Assembly (NCBI GenBank): GCA_033557465.1 | Contig: JAWIIG010000037.1 | Location: 1,116,001 to 1,180,000, forward strand | Reading direction: 5' to 3' | DNA from: Ichthyophis bannanicus | Lineage: Eukaryota; Chordata; Amphibia; Gymnophiona; Ichthyophiidae | Length of the DNA: 64,000 bases | Shown here: piece by piece, positions 33,533 through 43,648 of the stretch | Layout of the letters: each line of letters begins with the position of its first letter | Numbering within the stretch: the first letter of the stretch is position 1 | Notes under the pieces: model-generated | What the model was told of the DNA's origin: nothing | Databases searched by the model: none | Seen by the model: the letters and a program-made list of their open reading frames with translations, nothing else | Translations under genes and position numbers: made by a program

Positions 33533-33664
33533 CACTGGGGCTGATGGGAGAGACCAGCAGGCTACATCCAGCGATGTCACGATTTTGACATGCCCAGTCT
33601 CCAAGCTGCAGGAGGAGTACACTACCCAGAGGTGGAGGACTAAACTGGAGGAACGATAAGGAAG
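33533..33664 (-). repeat. DIRS-e left ITR
   Basis: Inverted match to 26129-26246. It ends at CGATAAGGAA, next to the DIRS-d gag frame. It lacks the right-ITR extension. Confidence 0.85.
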
Positions 33665-34030
33665 TTTAGTTACGTGAGATCCATGGGAGGAAGATGAAGC
33701 CCTGGAAGATGTCGATGCAACTGACATCGTAGCCGCGGCAAAAAGGGTACAGAGTTTTGCAGCTCTATTCTGCAGGCCCCTTTTGGTCATCCTTGTGCAG
33801 GAGAGACACTCCGTTGGACAATGTTCAAGACCTAAACATTTTAGACATCAATTATGGGTGTCGTGACGGAAATGTCACCGCCTCACTTTGAGCATTTTTT
33901 GAAACCACTAGCTGGTTTCTCCATGCCTGAAGAAAAGTGGGCCTAGTGCCCAAAATGGCGCCTAGCACCAGAAACAGGGGAAAGACCCCTGAAGAAATAC
34001 AAGCTTTCTTTTTTCAAAAAAAACCTCAAC
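33665..34030 (-). pseudogene. DIRS-d gag N-terminus
   Basis: On the minus strand the gag restarts with the knuckle motif C-x2-C-x4-H-x4-C-x2-C (CLKCLGLEHCPTECLSC; about 33805-33860). It is preceded by a TGA stop in place of a residue and followed by a serine-rich stretch (ASTSSRASSSSHG) that runs to the DIRS-e junction at 33665. The reading frame at this edge is the one that continues at 26084 on the other side of DIRS-e. Confidence 0.75.
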
Positions 34031-34099
34031 AAAAAAGAAGAACGGGCAGTACCGGTAGGTGTCGAATGAAGGCAGACGCCACCACAAGAAAACAAAGAA

Positions 34100-34280
34100 T
34101 AAAAGGAAAACAAAGAACTGAAGTGAGAGAGGTACAGAGGCGGGAAGGCAGCATGCATGCGCTGTTGGATGCTCCCAAAAGCATTCCTATTGGACGCTGG
34201 GGAGTGTTCCCGCGCGGGCTCTGGTCAGTACCGACGATACCCATATGTGAAGACTACATTCCTGCTTGTTCCTGGAGATA
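34100..34280 (-). repeat. DIRS-d left ITR
   Basis: Inverted match to 21171-21295. It ends in CCTGGAGATA, directly followed by old CR1 sequence. The outer 43 bases are complementary to the ICR at 21421-21465. Confidence 0.8.
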
Positions 34281-34545
34281 ATCCTATGTCCCCTGGTTGC
34301 AGAGTAAGGTTAAAAGGGATAAACTCAGGAGTAATATGCAAAAATATTTCTTTATGGAAAGAGAAAGTGGTAGATGCATGGAATAGTCTCCTAGTGGAAG
34401 CAGTATAGGCCACGACAGTATCTGAATTCAAGAAAGCATGGGACAAAGGGACTATAGTAGTTGGTATGGAAGGGAAAACTGGATAGCCCATATGGTATTT
34501 TTCTGCTGTCATGTTTCTGGTTTAAATACTATGAAGGTCATTCCG
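34281..34545 (+). pseudogene. Old CR1 relic, part 2
   Basis: Continuation of the CR1 split by DIRS-d. An open stretch reads ISLWKEKVVDAWNSLLVEA, the conserved end of CR1-type ORF2 (equivalent to [11 protein letters not shown] in CR1-a). It is followed by a 3' UTR block ending near TTTTTCTGCTGTCATG (34500). Confidence 0.7.
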
Positions 34546-34653
34546 AGGCCCCTTCAGACCCCGACTAACTTCCCCACTTGTTGTATAGGGAAGTTAGAAG
34601 GGGCGGGAAAGGGGCAAAGTGGGGTTGGCGTTAGGGCAGGTAGTGGGCGATCA

Positions 34654-35640
34654 TCAGCCCCGGAAGTACAGGGCAGATTCCAATGTCCACCCTGTACGTC
34701 TGGGGCCAGTGGTCAGGGTCAGGAGTTGCTTATATCCCAAACAGATTACAGCCTGGCCGAAGGCGCTGTCCCGGCAGGACTCTCTCTCCAGGCAGTAATG
34801 TGAAGCGAAGGTATTCGTCGAAGCCCAGGTTGCAGCCTGGCAGATGTCTGTCAGAGGCACTGAGCGCAGTGAAGCCACCAAGGCCGACTTGGCTTGGATG
34901 CCGTGGGCGGTGATTCTTTGATCCATCAGGGCGCCCGCCTTCACATGAGTGAAGGTGATGCAGTTCACCACCCAGATGGAGAGAGTGTGTTTTGTGACTG
35001 CCTGCCCCTAGCAACTGGGATCATAGGACACAGAGCCAGCCAGACTTGTGATGAGGCCAAGTGCGCTGCAGATAGAAGGCAAGAGCCCTCTTGCAGTCGA
35101 GTATTTGCAAAACCGCCGATGCCTGCTCGGCATGGGGTCTCGGGAAGAAGGTGGTCGGTAAGACTATCTCCTGATTGATATGGAAATCCGATACAACCTT
35201 CGGCAGGAAATTGGGGTGGGTACAGAGGACCACCCTGTTCCTACAGAACCTGGTGTAAGGGGCATCAGCCATGAGGACCTGGAGCTCACTGACTCAATGG
35301 GCCGAGGTCAAAGCCACCAGGAAGATCACCTTCCAGGAAAGGTGTCGAAGCGAGCAGGTTGCCATCGGCTCAAAAGGTGGACGCGTAAGCTGTACGAGCA
35401 CTACGTTCAGGTCCCACTCCGCCAGGGGAGGCTGGATGGGAAGTTTAGAAAGCAAGAGACGAGGAGATGCTTGGAGAGGGGTTTACCCTCGACGAGGAGG
35501 CACTCAGGTGCACCCTGATCGAGATCGACTTCAGCCCTGCCTTTGAGAGGTGAAAGAGGTATTGGAGGACCCATCGGGTAGGACAAGAAAATGGGTCGAT
35601 CTGGAGCCCAGAGCACCAGATCGAGAAGCGCTGCCACTTG
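34654..35640 (-). pseudogene. DIRS-f tyrosine recombinase
   Basis: Frame 34654-34971 carries the C-terminus: AHGIQAKSALVASL, where the R of H-x-x-R is replaced by Q, then SLRSVPLTDICQAATWAS, NTFASHYCLERE (nucleophile) and DSAFGQAVI. The middle (35021-35272) carries ADAPYTRFCRNRVVL and LDCKRALAFYL. The N-terminal part lies at 35445-35640 (VLQYLFHLSKAGLKS). The H-x-x-R substitution and frame changes indicate loss of function. Confidence 0.75.
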
Positions 35641-36560
35641 AAGGCATATGCGTGTCTCGTCGAATTTTTCCTCGATACGAGGAGGACCTCCTCCGGAAGA
35701 CCCAGCAGGGCTAGGGATACTCGTTCAGCTGCCAGGTTGTGAGGCGCAACGAGGCCAGATTCGGGAGGAACACCTGGCCCTCCTCTTGTGTTAGCAGGTC
35801 CGGGGCACAGCCCAGGGGAACTGGGGGCTCGGACGAGAACCGCAGCAGGAGTGGGAACCACGGCTGTCGAGGCCACAAAGGAGCGACGAGGATCACTGAC
35901 GCCTGATCCCACTGAACCTTGTGGAGGGTCCTCGCGATGAAAGGAGTGGGAGGGAACGCGTATAGAAGACCGGAGGTCCAACTGAAGAGGAATGCATCCG
36001 GGGCCTCTCTGCTTGGGTGCAGAATCGGGCCGCAGAAAGCAAGGAAGCTACACATTCATCAGGCTGGCGAACAGGTCCATTTTCGGGGTCCCCCACCGAT
36101 GAAACAAGAAAACAGCCACCTACGGGTCCAGCCGCCACTTGTGAGGGCGGAGGATCCTGCTGAACCTGTCTGCGAGGACGTTCTCGTGGCAGAGGAGGAC
36201 CGCCTCCCGGCAGAGGAGGTGGGAGCCTGTGCCCCCCCTCCTTGTTGATGTAAAACAAATCGCTACTCAGTTGTTGGTCTGAACGAGTACCGACTTCCCC
36301 TTCAGATGTTCTTCGAAGGCCTTCAGGGCCCATCGGACCGCCTGAAGCTCGAGCAAGTTTATTTGCTGTTGGGACTCTTCGGGTGACCAATGCCCCTGAC
36401 TGCACAACGCACTGCAGTGGGCTCCCCAATCCAGCAGGGAAGCGTCCGTTGTCAGGACGAGCTTGTGCTGTGGGGTTTGGAAGGGCAGCCCCTAGAGGAG
36501 GTTGCAGAGGTCCTGCCACCAGTCCAGAGACCTGCGAAGGCTGTGGGAGACCCGGATAGG
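35641..36560 (-). pseudogene. DIRS-f RNase H and Dam-like domain
   Basis: The methylase-like part is open at 35711-36055: EAPDAFLFSWTSGLLYAFPPTPF and VILVAPLWPRQPWFPLLLRF, very like DIRS-d. RNase H is scattered at 36100-36560: the TDNQ-VAxFYINKEGG-like block is near 36250 and a LLELQAVRWALKAFE-like block near 36330, in different frames. The 334-codon frame at 35893-36897 follows it only in part. Confidence 0.68.
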
Positions 36561-37520
36561 ATCTCCGAGGTGACCTGAGGCCAGGCTCCACTGAGCACTG
36601 AGGCACCACTGGGTCATCTGCATCTGCATGCGGGCATGGGGGGGTGACATGGACGGTGGAGGCCATGTGCCCCAAGAGGCGCAGCATAGTACACACCGTG
36701 ACCCGAGTGCTGCTCTGGACCTGAGCTGCCAGGGCTTGGAGGCGGGCCGCCCGGTCCACTGGCAGGAAGGCAGCCGCTCGCTGGGTGTTGAGGTGTGCGC
36801 CATTGAACTCCAAGGCCTGCACGGGTTTGAGGTGGGACTTCGGATAGTTGACCAGGAACCCCAGACATTCGAGGAGGAGAATCATGTGGGATGCCACCGA
36901 TTGAGCTTCTCCGGCCGAGGACCCCGTGACGAGCCAGTCATCGAGATAAGAGAAGACTGAGACACCCTGCCACGGAGAGGCACTTCGTGAAGACCTGCAG
37001 GACAGACGCGAGTCCGAAGGAGAGCACCCTGTATTTATAATGTTCCCCTTGCACCCTGAAGCACAGATATTGTCTGTGCTGGGGGTGAATCAAGATGTGG
37101 GCGTAAGCATCCCTGAGATCCAAGAAGCATAGCCAGTCGCCCTGCCGGAAGAAGGGCAGCAGGAAACCAAGCGATAGCATTTTGAACTTCTCCCACACCA
37201 AAAACGTGTTTAACTTTCTGACGTCAAGGATAGGCCTTAGACCTCCCATCTTTTTCGGGATGAGGAAGTACCGGGAATAGAAGCCCTGACCTCGGAGGTG
37301 CATTGGTACCCTCTCGACCGCCCGCTGGGTGAGAAGGTTCTTCAGCTCCTGCTGCAGATATGTCTGGTGCGCGGGGAGTCAAGAAGGCTCCGCTATGGAG
37401 AAGGGAGGGGGAAGCCTGTCCAGGTGGAGGCGGTACCCATCTCGGATCACTCGGAGGGCCCAGATGTCCGACGTGATGGATGCCCACTGAGAAGCGAAGA
37501 GGGACAGGCTTCAACTACCA
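36561..37520 (-). pseudogene. DIRS-f reverse transcriptase
   Basis: Frame 36938-37303 carries GFYSRYFLIPKKMGGLRPILD (split by no stop), KLNTFLVWEKFKMLSLG, FLDLRDAYAHILIHPQHR (palm Asp), YRVLSFGLASV and FTKCL. The YLDDWLV box is readable at about 36930-36960 in a second frame. The thumb region (LEFNGAHLNTQRAAAFLP) lies in frame 35893-36897. One frameshift falls just before YLDD. Confidence 0.8.
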
Positions 37521-37529
37521 GCTGCGAAG

Positions 37530-39185
37530 CTGCTGTAGGGCGAAAGGCTATACTGCTGGCATCAAAAATCCTGAGCGGGTTGAGGTGGCGCTGGGGTTTG
37601 TACCTTGGGTCCGGGGTGCTTTCCCCTGTGTCAACTGTGGCCGGCCTGGAAGTGGGTGGCTATGGTGGGTAACCCCGGTAGGGTAGACCTTTCCTCAGGA
37701 AGAATAGCTTCTTAGTCTGCTGTTTCTTCTGAGGGAGGGAGGGAGGGAGGTCTTGTGCGAGAGATGGGTTATGAACTCAGTCTCTATCTCAGCGGCCTTG
37801 TCCTCCATGGGCTTACCGAAAAGCTGTTTGCTGAGGCAGGGGCATCCAGGAGCTTGCCCCAGAGTGTCGAGGGTTCTCGACTCCCTACCTGGCGGAACCG
37901 AAGAATGAGACTTCAGGCTCTTTTGCTTCCGGCATTGCTGACTCCACCACCATGGGAGGTGTGGGGAAGCTGGATTTTCCTAAACCCGGAGCCATGTTGG
38001 ACCCTATACATCGTGTTGAGGCACTTACTCACAATGGGAACCAAGGTAGGTGTTTCCCACATGCAGAGAAGACGCCTGGACAGAATGGGAGGAACTGGGA
38101 CAGTGAGAGACTCCCGAGACAGGGACTCGTACTGCAAGATATAGAGCTCTTCAGCTCAAGGCTCCTCTTCAGCCTGGGTAGCCAGGTTGAGGGCCCACGC
38201 CATGTCCCGCACGAACACTAGGAAGGATGTGTCCTTGGGCGGCAAATGCCTCTGTACGGCGGGCTGGGATGGGTCCAAAGGGAGGTCTCTGTGGGTGCGG
38301 GTCTCCGGGGAAGTATCCCCATCTGACTCCCAACCCGAGAGATCCGAGGAGGAATCCGATTCGGGTTGGTCGCCCCATCCGGAGGCCGAGGTCCGTATGG
38401 AGCCCAAAGCCCTGGAGGATCTCAGCCCTGAGGAATAGGAAGGTGAGCAAGACCGACACCAAGGACCCTCACGAGGCCTGCAGCTCTCAGGGGTTTCCAG
38501 GGAGGGTTTTGACATCCCTCTCGAGGGAGTCTCAGTCTCTAGGCGCGGACCAGCTGAGCTGGGCGTGAGCATCTGCTGGGCAGCCAAGAATGCAGAAACG
38601 CTGCACTCTAGAGCCAGCATATAGGATTCCCATGCGGGTGTGGGGCCTGCAACGCCGATACTGGGGTCACCGGGTCGGGCATCGGAGGAGAGGGGTCCTC
38701 GCTGGGACAGCCCTCAGGAGACCGGGCACCATCGCCGGAGGCCTCTGAATCTCTACAGAGGTACCTTTCGAGGCTGCTCCTTGTCCAACTCTCGTGAACG
38801 CTGCGAGGGGCTGAGCAACCGAGTTCAGGAGTGCTCACATTTGTCTGGAGCCCCCAACAGCAACTTCGAGGTCGTCTTCTTCTTACGCCGCTCCCTTTCA
38901 GGGGACTCCTGGTCAGAGTGCCGCCTCGAGTGCGGGGCGGAGGTAGGGGATCCCACCCACGGAGAGACGACCGGGGGCGCCACTGGGGATTCTGAGGCAG
39001 CCTTACGGAAAATGTTGTCGGACTTTTACTTACGACTCAGCAGGGCCTTGGAGGACAATTTTCTTACAAAGCGGGCAGAGCTCCGGATCATGGTCGGCCC
39101 TGAGACACTGCAGACAGCAGTCATGGGTGTCCATAAGCGACATGTTCTTGGATCACCTGTCACATTTTTTGAAACCTGTGGTCAT
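37530..39185 (-). pseudogene. DIRS-f gag with N-terminal zinc knuckle
   Basis: On the minus strand the N-terminal region at about 39075-39145 reads C-x2-C-x4-H-x4-C-x2-C (CLQCLRADHDPELCPLC), preceded by a TGA near 39165. A middle frame at 38156-38620 contains DTSFLVFVRDMAWALNLA, equivalent to the MSFQDFIHDLAKGLA block of DIRS-d gag. The C-terminal part toward 37530 is broken. Open frames on the opposite strand here (38640-39353 and others) are antisense. Confidence 0.7.
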
Positions 39186-39429
39186 CAGGGCAAAAAGGGC
39201 CCCCGTGAGGTCGAAGACCCACGCGGCCAGCGGTTGGGGAAAAAAAGGGTGCAAAGCCCGCAAAAGGGGAAAAAATGCTACAAAAACATCCCCTTGCTCA
39301 AAGAAAAGAGCAAGGGAAGGATGGGTAGAGGACTGGTGCAACTGGAAAAATAACAGGCCAAAGGTTCAAAAAAGAAATGCTTTTTCTGAGGGACGAGGAC
39401 GTGAGTCCGAAGGGCTCCGCGGAAAAAAG

Positions 39430-39588
39430 GGAGACTGAGCAAGATGGCACCCTTGGGCGGGAAGAGGACCACGCATGTATGGCAGCAATCCCAAAGGCTT
39501 TCTTTGAAAGCTGGGGAATTGCTCAGCACGGGCTCCGTTGGTGCCGTCACCCATAAATGAGGGCTAACTTCCTGCTTGTTCCTGGAGA
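39430..39588 (-). repeat. DIRS-f left ITR
   Basis: The plus-strand sequence AAGATGGCACCCTTGGGC through TTTCTTTGAAAGCTGGGG and on to GCTTGTTCCTGGAGAA matches, in the same orientation, the right ITR of plus-strand DIRS-g (41529-41690). This is expected for inverted terminal repeats of one family in opposite orientation. Confidence 0.8.
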
Positions 39589-40599
39589 ATATAGGTTTAT
39601 TAATTACATTTCCTATAAATTCTATTAATTGTGTGGCTTATATGCCGATTTCAGATCCTGATCTCCTCAGCCTCCTATTCATCTCCTATGTGTTTCCTTA
39701 ACATTCCCCTAGATATATTCTACTCTCCAGTTGTACTGTCTGTCTTGACTAGACTGTAAGCTCTGATGAGCTGGAACTGTCTCTTGCATGTGTCTAGGAA
39801 CAGCAAAGAGCGGAGCAGAGTCTAAACACCTCTTAAAGTCTAAAATAGCTTTATTAACCCCTTCATTGGTTACACTGTTCACTCTGGTAGGTCACCCATG
39901 TCTCATGCCCTCCCCTCTGGCAGGAAAGATGACACAGGTGAGACAGGAACATCAGTTCAAGCAGCAGTTCATCAATGCAATTCCACATCCCAAACCTACA
40001 GGGTATCCCTCACCAATAGCAGCCTGATACAGTCTGTCAGAAAGGTATGGCAGAGAAACCGCAGAGATAAAAGCAGACAGGGATCAAAGTAGTATATTGA
40101 CATATGGTCGCCATATACTACTACTACGTCTTATCATTTGTGTAATACTACACCTCATATGCAACACTGTACAGACATATGCAAGAGAAGTCAGCATAGG
40201 CACAACCACCCACAAGCAAAGCAAGGAACAGCAGAGCAGAGTCTAAACACCTCTTAAAGTCCAAAACAGCTTTATTAACCCTTACACTTGCAATGTTTCA
40301 GAAATACCTCTTTCCACGAGCTTTCAGCTAGTATTAGGGTTCCCAGTGCTGGGACCTCTAGCGTGCAGTTGCGCAACCTGGCGGTATGGGAGCACATGCT
40401 ATCCCTGCTAACACTATACCCCATTAATGCTGATTCTCCACCTACTTTCCCTTTAATGCTGCAAGTTCCTCTTCCAATCATTAAAGCAGCATTATCAGTG
40501 CTTCCTGCAGTGCTAACCGCTCTTGGCCACTGATAAAACAGGTTAACAGGTCACTGGCTCCCTTACTGCCCTTTAGTACACATATCCCTTGAAGTCCAA
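39589..40599 (-). repeat. Noncoding stretch with a ~60-bp direct repeat pair
   Basis: Nearly the same ~56-60 bases occur at 39802-39862 and 40221-40280, ending in CTTTATTAACCC. On the minus strand both contain TTAATAAAGC, an AATAAA-type poly(A) signal. They could be pieces of terminal repeats of a small retro-element read on the minus strand. No ORF of note. 39720-39790 resembles a short-repeat tail (GACTGTAAGCTC). Confidence 0.4.
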
Positions 40600-40800
40600 G
40601 GAGGTTTGCTGTATGCCAGGTGTTAAAATAAGAGATGTTACAGAGAGTTTGCTGAAACTCATCAAGCTTACTGACTATTATCCAATGATGCTCATCCATG
40701 CTGAGCAGAGATGGCATCCACCTATCTAAGAAGAGTCAAAGTGTCTTCTGCAGCAGACTGGCTAACCTACTTAAGAAGGCTTTAAACTAGATTCACTGGG
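40600..40800 (+). pseudogene. CR1-type ORF1 esterase C-terminal relic
   Basis: With stops, the plus strand reads a GDS-esterase C-terminal end: W-HPPI (position of the DGxHL block), KKSQSVFCSRL-like and ANLLKKALN-like before a stop near 40793. This parallels RRDGLHLN...FKKEIEQLLN of CR1-a ORF1 but comes from another CR1 family. The stretch 40801-40984 shows nothing recognisable. Confidence 0.5.
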
Positions 40801-40984
40801 GATAGGTTAAGAGTGCCCCCAAGTAAATAAATGCCCTCAGGTAAGTAAAACATTAAATACAGTTATGATCAACATTATTGGCATCCTTGGAGTTCAACCC
40901 CTTAATGTCTAATATTTCCTAAAACAAGTGGCCAGTGAAATTGGGTTTGGACTATATATGCACATATATTTGACAAATAAAATA

Positions 40985-41704
40985 AAAAAACCCCAAGAGG
41001 CTGAGCTACCTCTGGTCACGGCGCACAATGTCCGAGCGATGGCGACATCGGTTGCGAGTCTCTGCTTGGTGCCCCTGGTGGACATCTGCTGGGCCGCCAC
41101 CTGGTCCTCTGCTCATACCTTCATGACCCATTACTGCCTGGAGAGAGAATACCGTTGGGACAGCGCCTTTGGCCAGGCAGTACTTCGCAATCTGTTCGGA
41201 GTTTAAACTCCTCCTGCCCTCTGAGCCTTCTTGTTCAGGCTACTGGAGACGTCGCTCTCCATAGACAGGGTCAACGGGTCTGTCTTCAGATTTGCTTGCG
41301 GCTGCTTAAGGCTCTACCATACTCTTTTCCTACAGGTCCTCGCTAGCCTGTAGCTAGGGAGTCCATATGTGAGGACTGACTTCCTGCTTGTTCCTGGAGA
41401 AAGCATAGTTACTCACCTGTAACAGGTGTTCTCCAGGGACAGCAGGATTCAATCCTCACAACCCTCCCTCTTCCCCTGTCCATTTTTGCCATCTTCTTGG
41501 TGGGGCTCTAGCTATGGCATCTGACTGAGTAAGATGGCACCCTTGGGCAGGGAAGGGGACCACGTATGTGTAGTGGTATTCCCAGGGGCTTTCTTTGAAA
41601 GCTGGGGAAATACTCCACGCAGGCTCTGTCTGTGCTGATGTCACCGATGTCAGGACAGATTCCCGCTGTCCCTGAAGAACACCTGTTAAAGGTGAGTAAC
41701 TGCA
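40985..41704 (+). mobile_element. DIRS-g, plus-strand DIRS 3' end
   Basis: 5'-truncated copy with the recombinase C-terminus, an ICR (about 41370-41470) and a right ITR (about 41520-41704). The recombinase frame 40928-41206 reads TAHNVRAMATSVASL (H-x-x-R), DICWAATWSS and FMTHYCLERE (nucleophile), then GQAVLRNLFGV and a stop. This terminal stretch is free of stops. The right ITR ends in AAAG/GTGAGT and GCACTATC. Confidence 0.85.
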
Positions 41705-41767
41705 CTATCACCTCTGTGTGTCAGTTGGAAAGAAGGATGAGACAGGAGGGGGTCCCCTTTTCCCCTT

Positions 41768-42186
41768 CTTTCTCCATGAACAAGCAGGAAATAAGTCCTC
41801 ACATATGGATGACATCAACGGAGCCCCGCATGAAGTGCTCCACAGCAAACCTTTGGGAGGTATGCCGCACATGCGCGCCTGCTTTCCCTGCCAACCACAG
41901 TGCCATATTCTCCAGTCTTCTTTTTCCTGTGGACCCCCTAGGATATGTTCCTTCAGTCTGGAAAAAAAGTTTGAATTTCTTGCCCTTGTGGCCGAGCTTT
42001 TTCTCACTTTTCACCCGCCTGTCATCTGTTAGCTTTTTTCTCACCCTCTGGGTGCTTTTCTCTATAGTTTTTGTGCCTTTTCGGTGTCTTCTTTTGCTTT
42101 AGGGGTTTTTTCCTGCCCACAGACGTTTTTCAGTTTAATTTTGCTGAGGCAGTATTTTTTGGCATGTCTAAGCGGCTTTAAAAAAT
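41768..42186 (+). mobile_element. DIRS-h, plus-strand DIRS 5' end
   Basis: Starts at TTTCTCCATGAACAAGCAGG, the pattern of DIRS left ends here, and continues through an ITR-like stretch with CCTTTGGGAGG to a pyrimidine-rich leader. It breaks off just after an ATG (ATGTCTAAGCGGC at 42164) where gag would begin. Repeat sequence with a hammerhead-like motif follows. Only 63 bases separate it from the right end of DIRS-g. Confidence 0.65.
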
Positions 42187-43150
42187 GCAGCAAATTTGGC
42201 AAGAAACAGCAGGTGCAAAGACAATAGTCACAAGCACTTTATTGAAGAAACAACCCCAATGCGTTTCGGCCACATGGGCCTTCTTCAGGGGGTACAAAAC
42301 CTCAAACGGAAAATACAAAACCAGCATAAAAATCAATAAATAAATACTACAAATAATATAAATAAAGGACACAAGATTAAATATTTAGCACATTGTACAA
42401 ACTAATATAACGTTATTATACTTATATGAGTAATAAATATTAAACATCATGTAAAAACAATAACATAGCATAAATTAATAAAACACTAGAATGCAAGGCT
42501 GATAAAAAGTGATTCCAAACAGGCATAAAGAGAACATCATATACATTTGTGCACATACAAATGTGGATGGAGGAGGATCACATACACTAAGTGGGAGTCA
42601 TATGCAACATTCTGCGTGGAACAGATATAGGGTGAGAGAGAGGAGACCTATCAATTGACCCAGAATGGGCTAAAATACAAATCACCTGGTTAGTTATAAG
42701 CACTGTATAGGGAACCACCGTCAAAAAATAGCCACGCTTCAATAAAAGCCTACCATGGCAAAATAAATGGAATACATTTAAAAATACATCTTATTATAAA
42801 TGAGTAGCAGTTTGTCCATATAGGTGTATAGAAACTATCTAAACATGATGTGCATGGTAAGGAGGAAACTGTGTTTGCAGTACTCCTTAGTGCCGTGAGC
42901 CCCAGGATAACGGGAAAACTTATAATGAAGTAACCCTACCTGACAATGTATATCCTGAAAAACTATCATCCCCTGACCTCTTGCCAGCTTCAGTAAACCA
43001 AAGTACATAATACCTAGCAAAGAGGTACCATGTAGTTGCCAAAAGAACAAGAACAAACGTGAAGGCAAAGCAGGAGCAGGGACAGAGGTAAGCCCGTAGC
43101 GTTCCTGAACTAGCTGCAATGAGTGCTGGCGTTCAGAGCGGTTTCTCTTA
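42187..43150 (-). mobile_element. Noncoding repeat with hammerhead-like motif
   Basis: AT-rich sequence whose minus strand has an AATAAA downstream of a CTGAAGA...GAAAC arrangement (42253-42292). No ORF of significance. Hammerhead motifs are known in the terminal repeats of Penelope-like elements, so a Penelope-related origin is possible. The extent toward 43150 is a guess. Confidence 0.45.
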
Positions 43151-43609
43151 AGCAATGCGACTCGCGCCAAAACAGGTTGAAAGGTCAAACACTCACTCTT
43201 GCTGTGCTAAAATGGAAGGTGAGCAAGGTTCAACCAATAAGAGGTATTGTGGTAAGGAGAGTGCAGTCCAGCATGAAAAAATAAAGGGAAAAGGAACTTT
43301 TTCTTCTTTGCGGGGGATGGGTGCACCAGAACACATACACCCTAGTAAAACCAGGGAGAGAAACCACGAGGGTAGAGCTAGGCTAAAGCCACAACCAGAC
43401 TCCATGGCAACCCTAAGTAAGAGTAGGAGGTACATGGGGGTGGAGTCAGAAGGGGAGGTGCCCTGCTCCACGTTTAAGTTTGAGAAAACAAACAGAGAGA
43501 TAGACGGAAGGAGAAACAGGAACAAGGACAAGTGCAAGGAGAGCCAGAGCAGCCAGGACTGCAGCCAAGAGAGCTACAGAGAAGGTTCCAGGGAGAGGAC
43601 CAAGCATAC

Positions 43610-43648
<39 letters not shown>

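Larger units (their letters stand above)
26085..33664 (-). mobile_element. DIRS-e, nested inside DIRS-d gag
   Basis: The element carries right ITR, ICR, recombinase, methylase-like domain, RNase H, RT, gag, a long leader and left ITR, all on the minus strand. The DIRS-d gag frame stops at each edge and resumes beyond the other, which fixes the insertion. No target duplication is seen. A ~1.6-kb unclassified insertion sits in the leader (31869-33465). It is the same family as DIRS-j and a relative of DIRS-b. Confidence 0.9.
21159..34280 (-). mobile_element. DIRS-d, host of nested DIRS-e
   Basis: The element has a truncated right ITR (21165-21300), ICR (21355-21480), recombinase, RNase H, RT and gag to 26084, then DIRS-e (26085-33664), then the gag N-terminus (33665-33930) and left ITR (34100-34280). 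Both edges carry GAGATA, the complement of the TATCTC in its own ICR junction. The outermost ~65 bases of the right ITR are missing. Without DIRS-e it is about 5.5 kb. Codons are broken throughout. Confidence 0.87.
34560..39588 (-). mobile_element. DIRS-f, 3'-truncated DIRS element
   Basis: Recombinase (34654-35640), Dam-like and RNase H (35641-36560), RT (36561-37520), gag (37530-39180) and left ITR (39430-39588) lie in order on the minus strand. No right ITR or ICR is found at 34545-34650, so the right end is lost. Its left ITR is the inverted match of the right ITR of plus-strand DIRS-g, so f and g are one family. GC content is higher than in neighbouring copies. Confidence 0.85.

Noticed and set aside
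38640..39438. Plus-strand frames of 237 and 103 codons
   Set aside because: Antisense to the DIRS-f gag, whose knuckle is on the minus strand; GC-rich sequence keeps them open.
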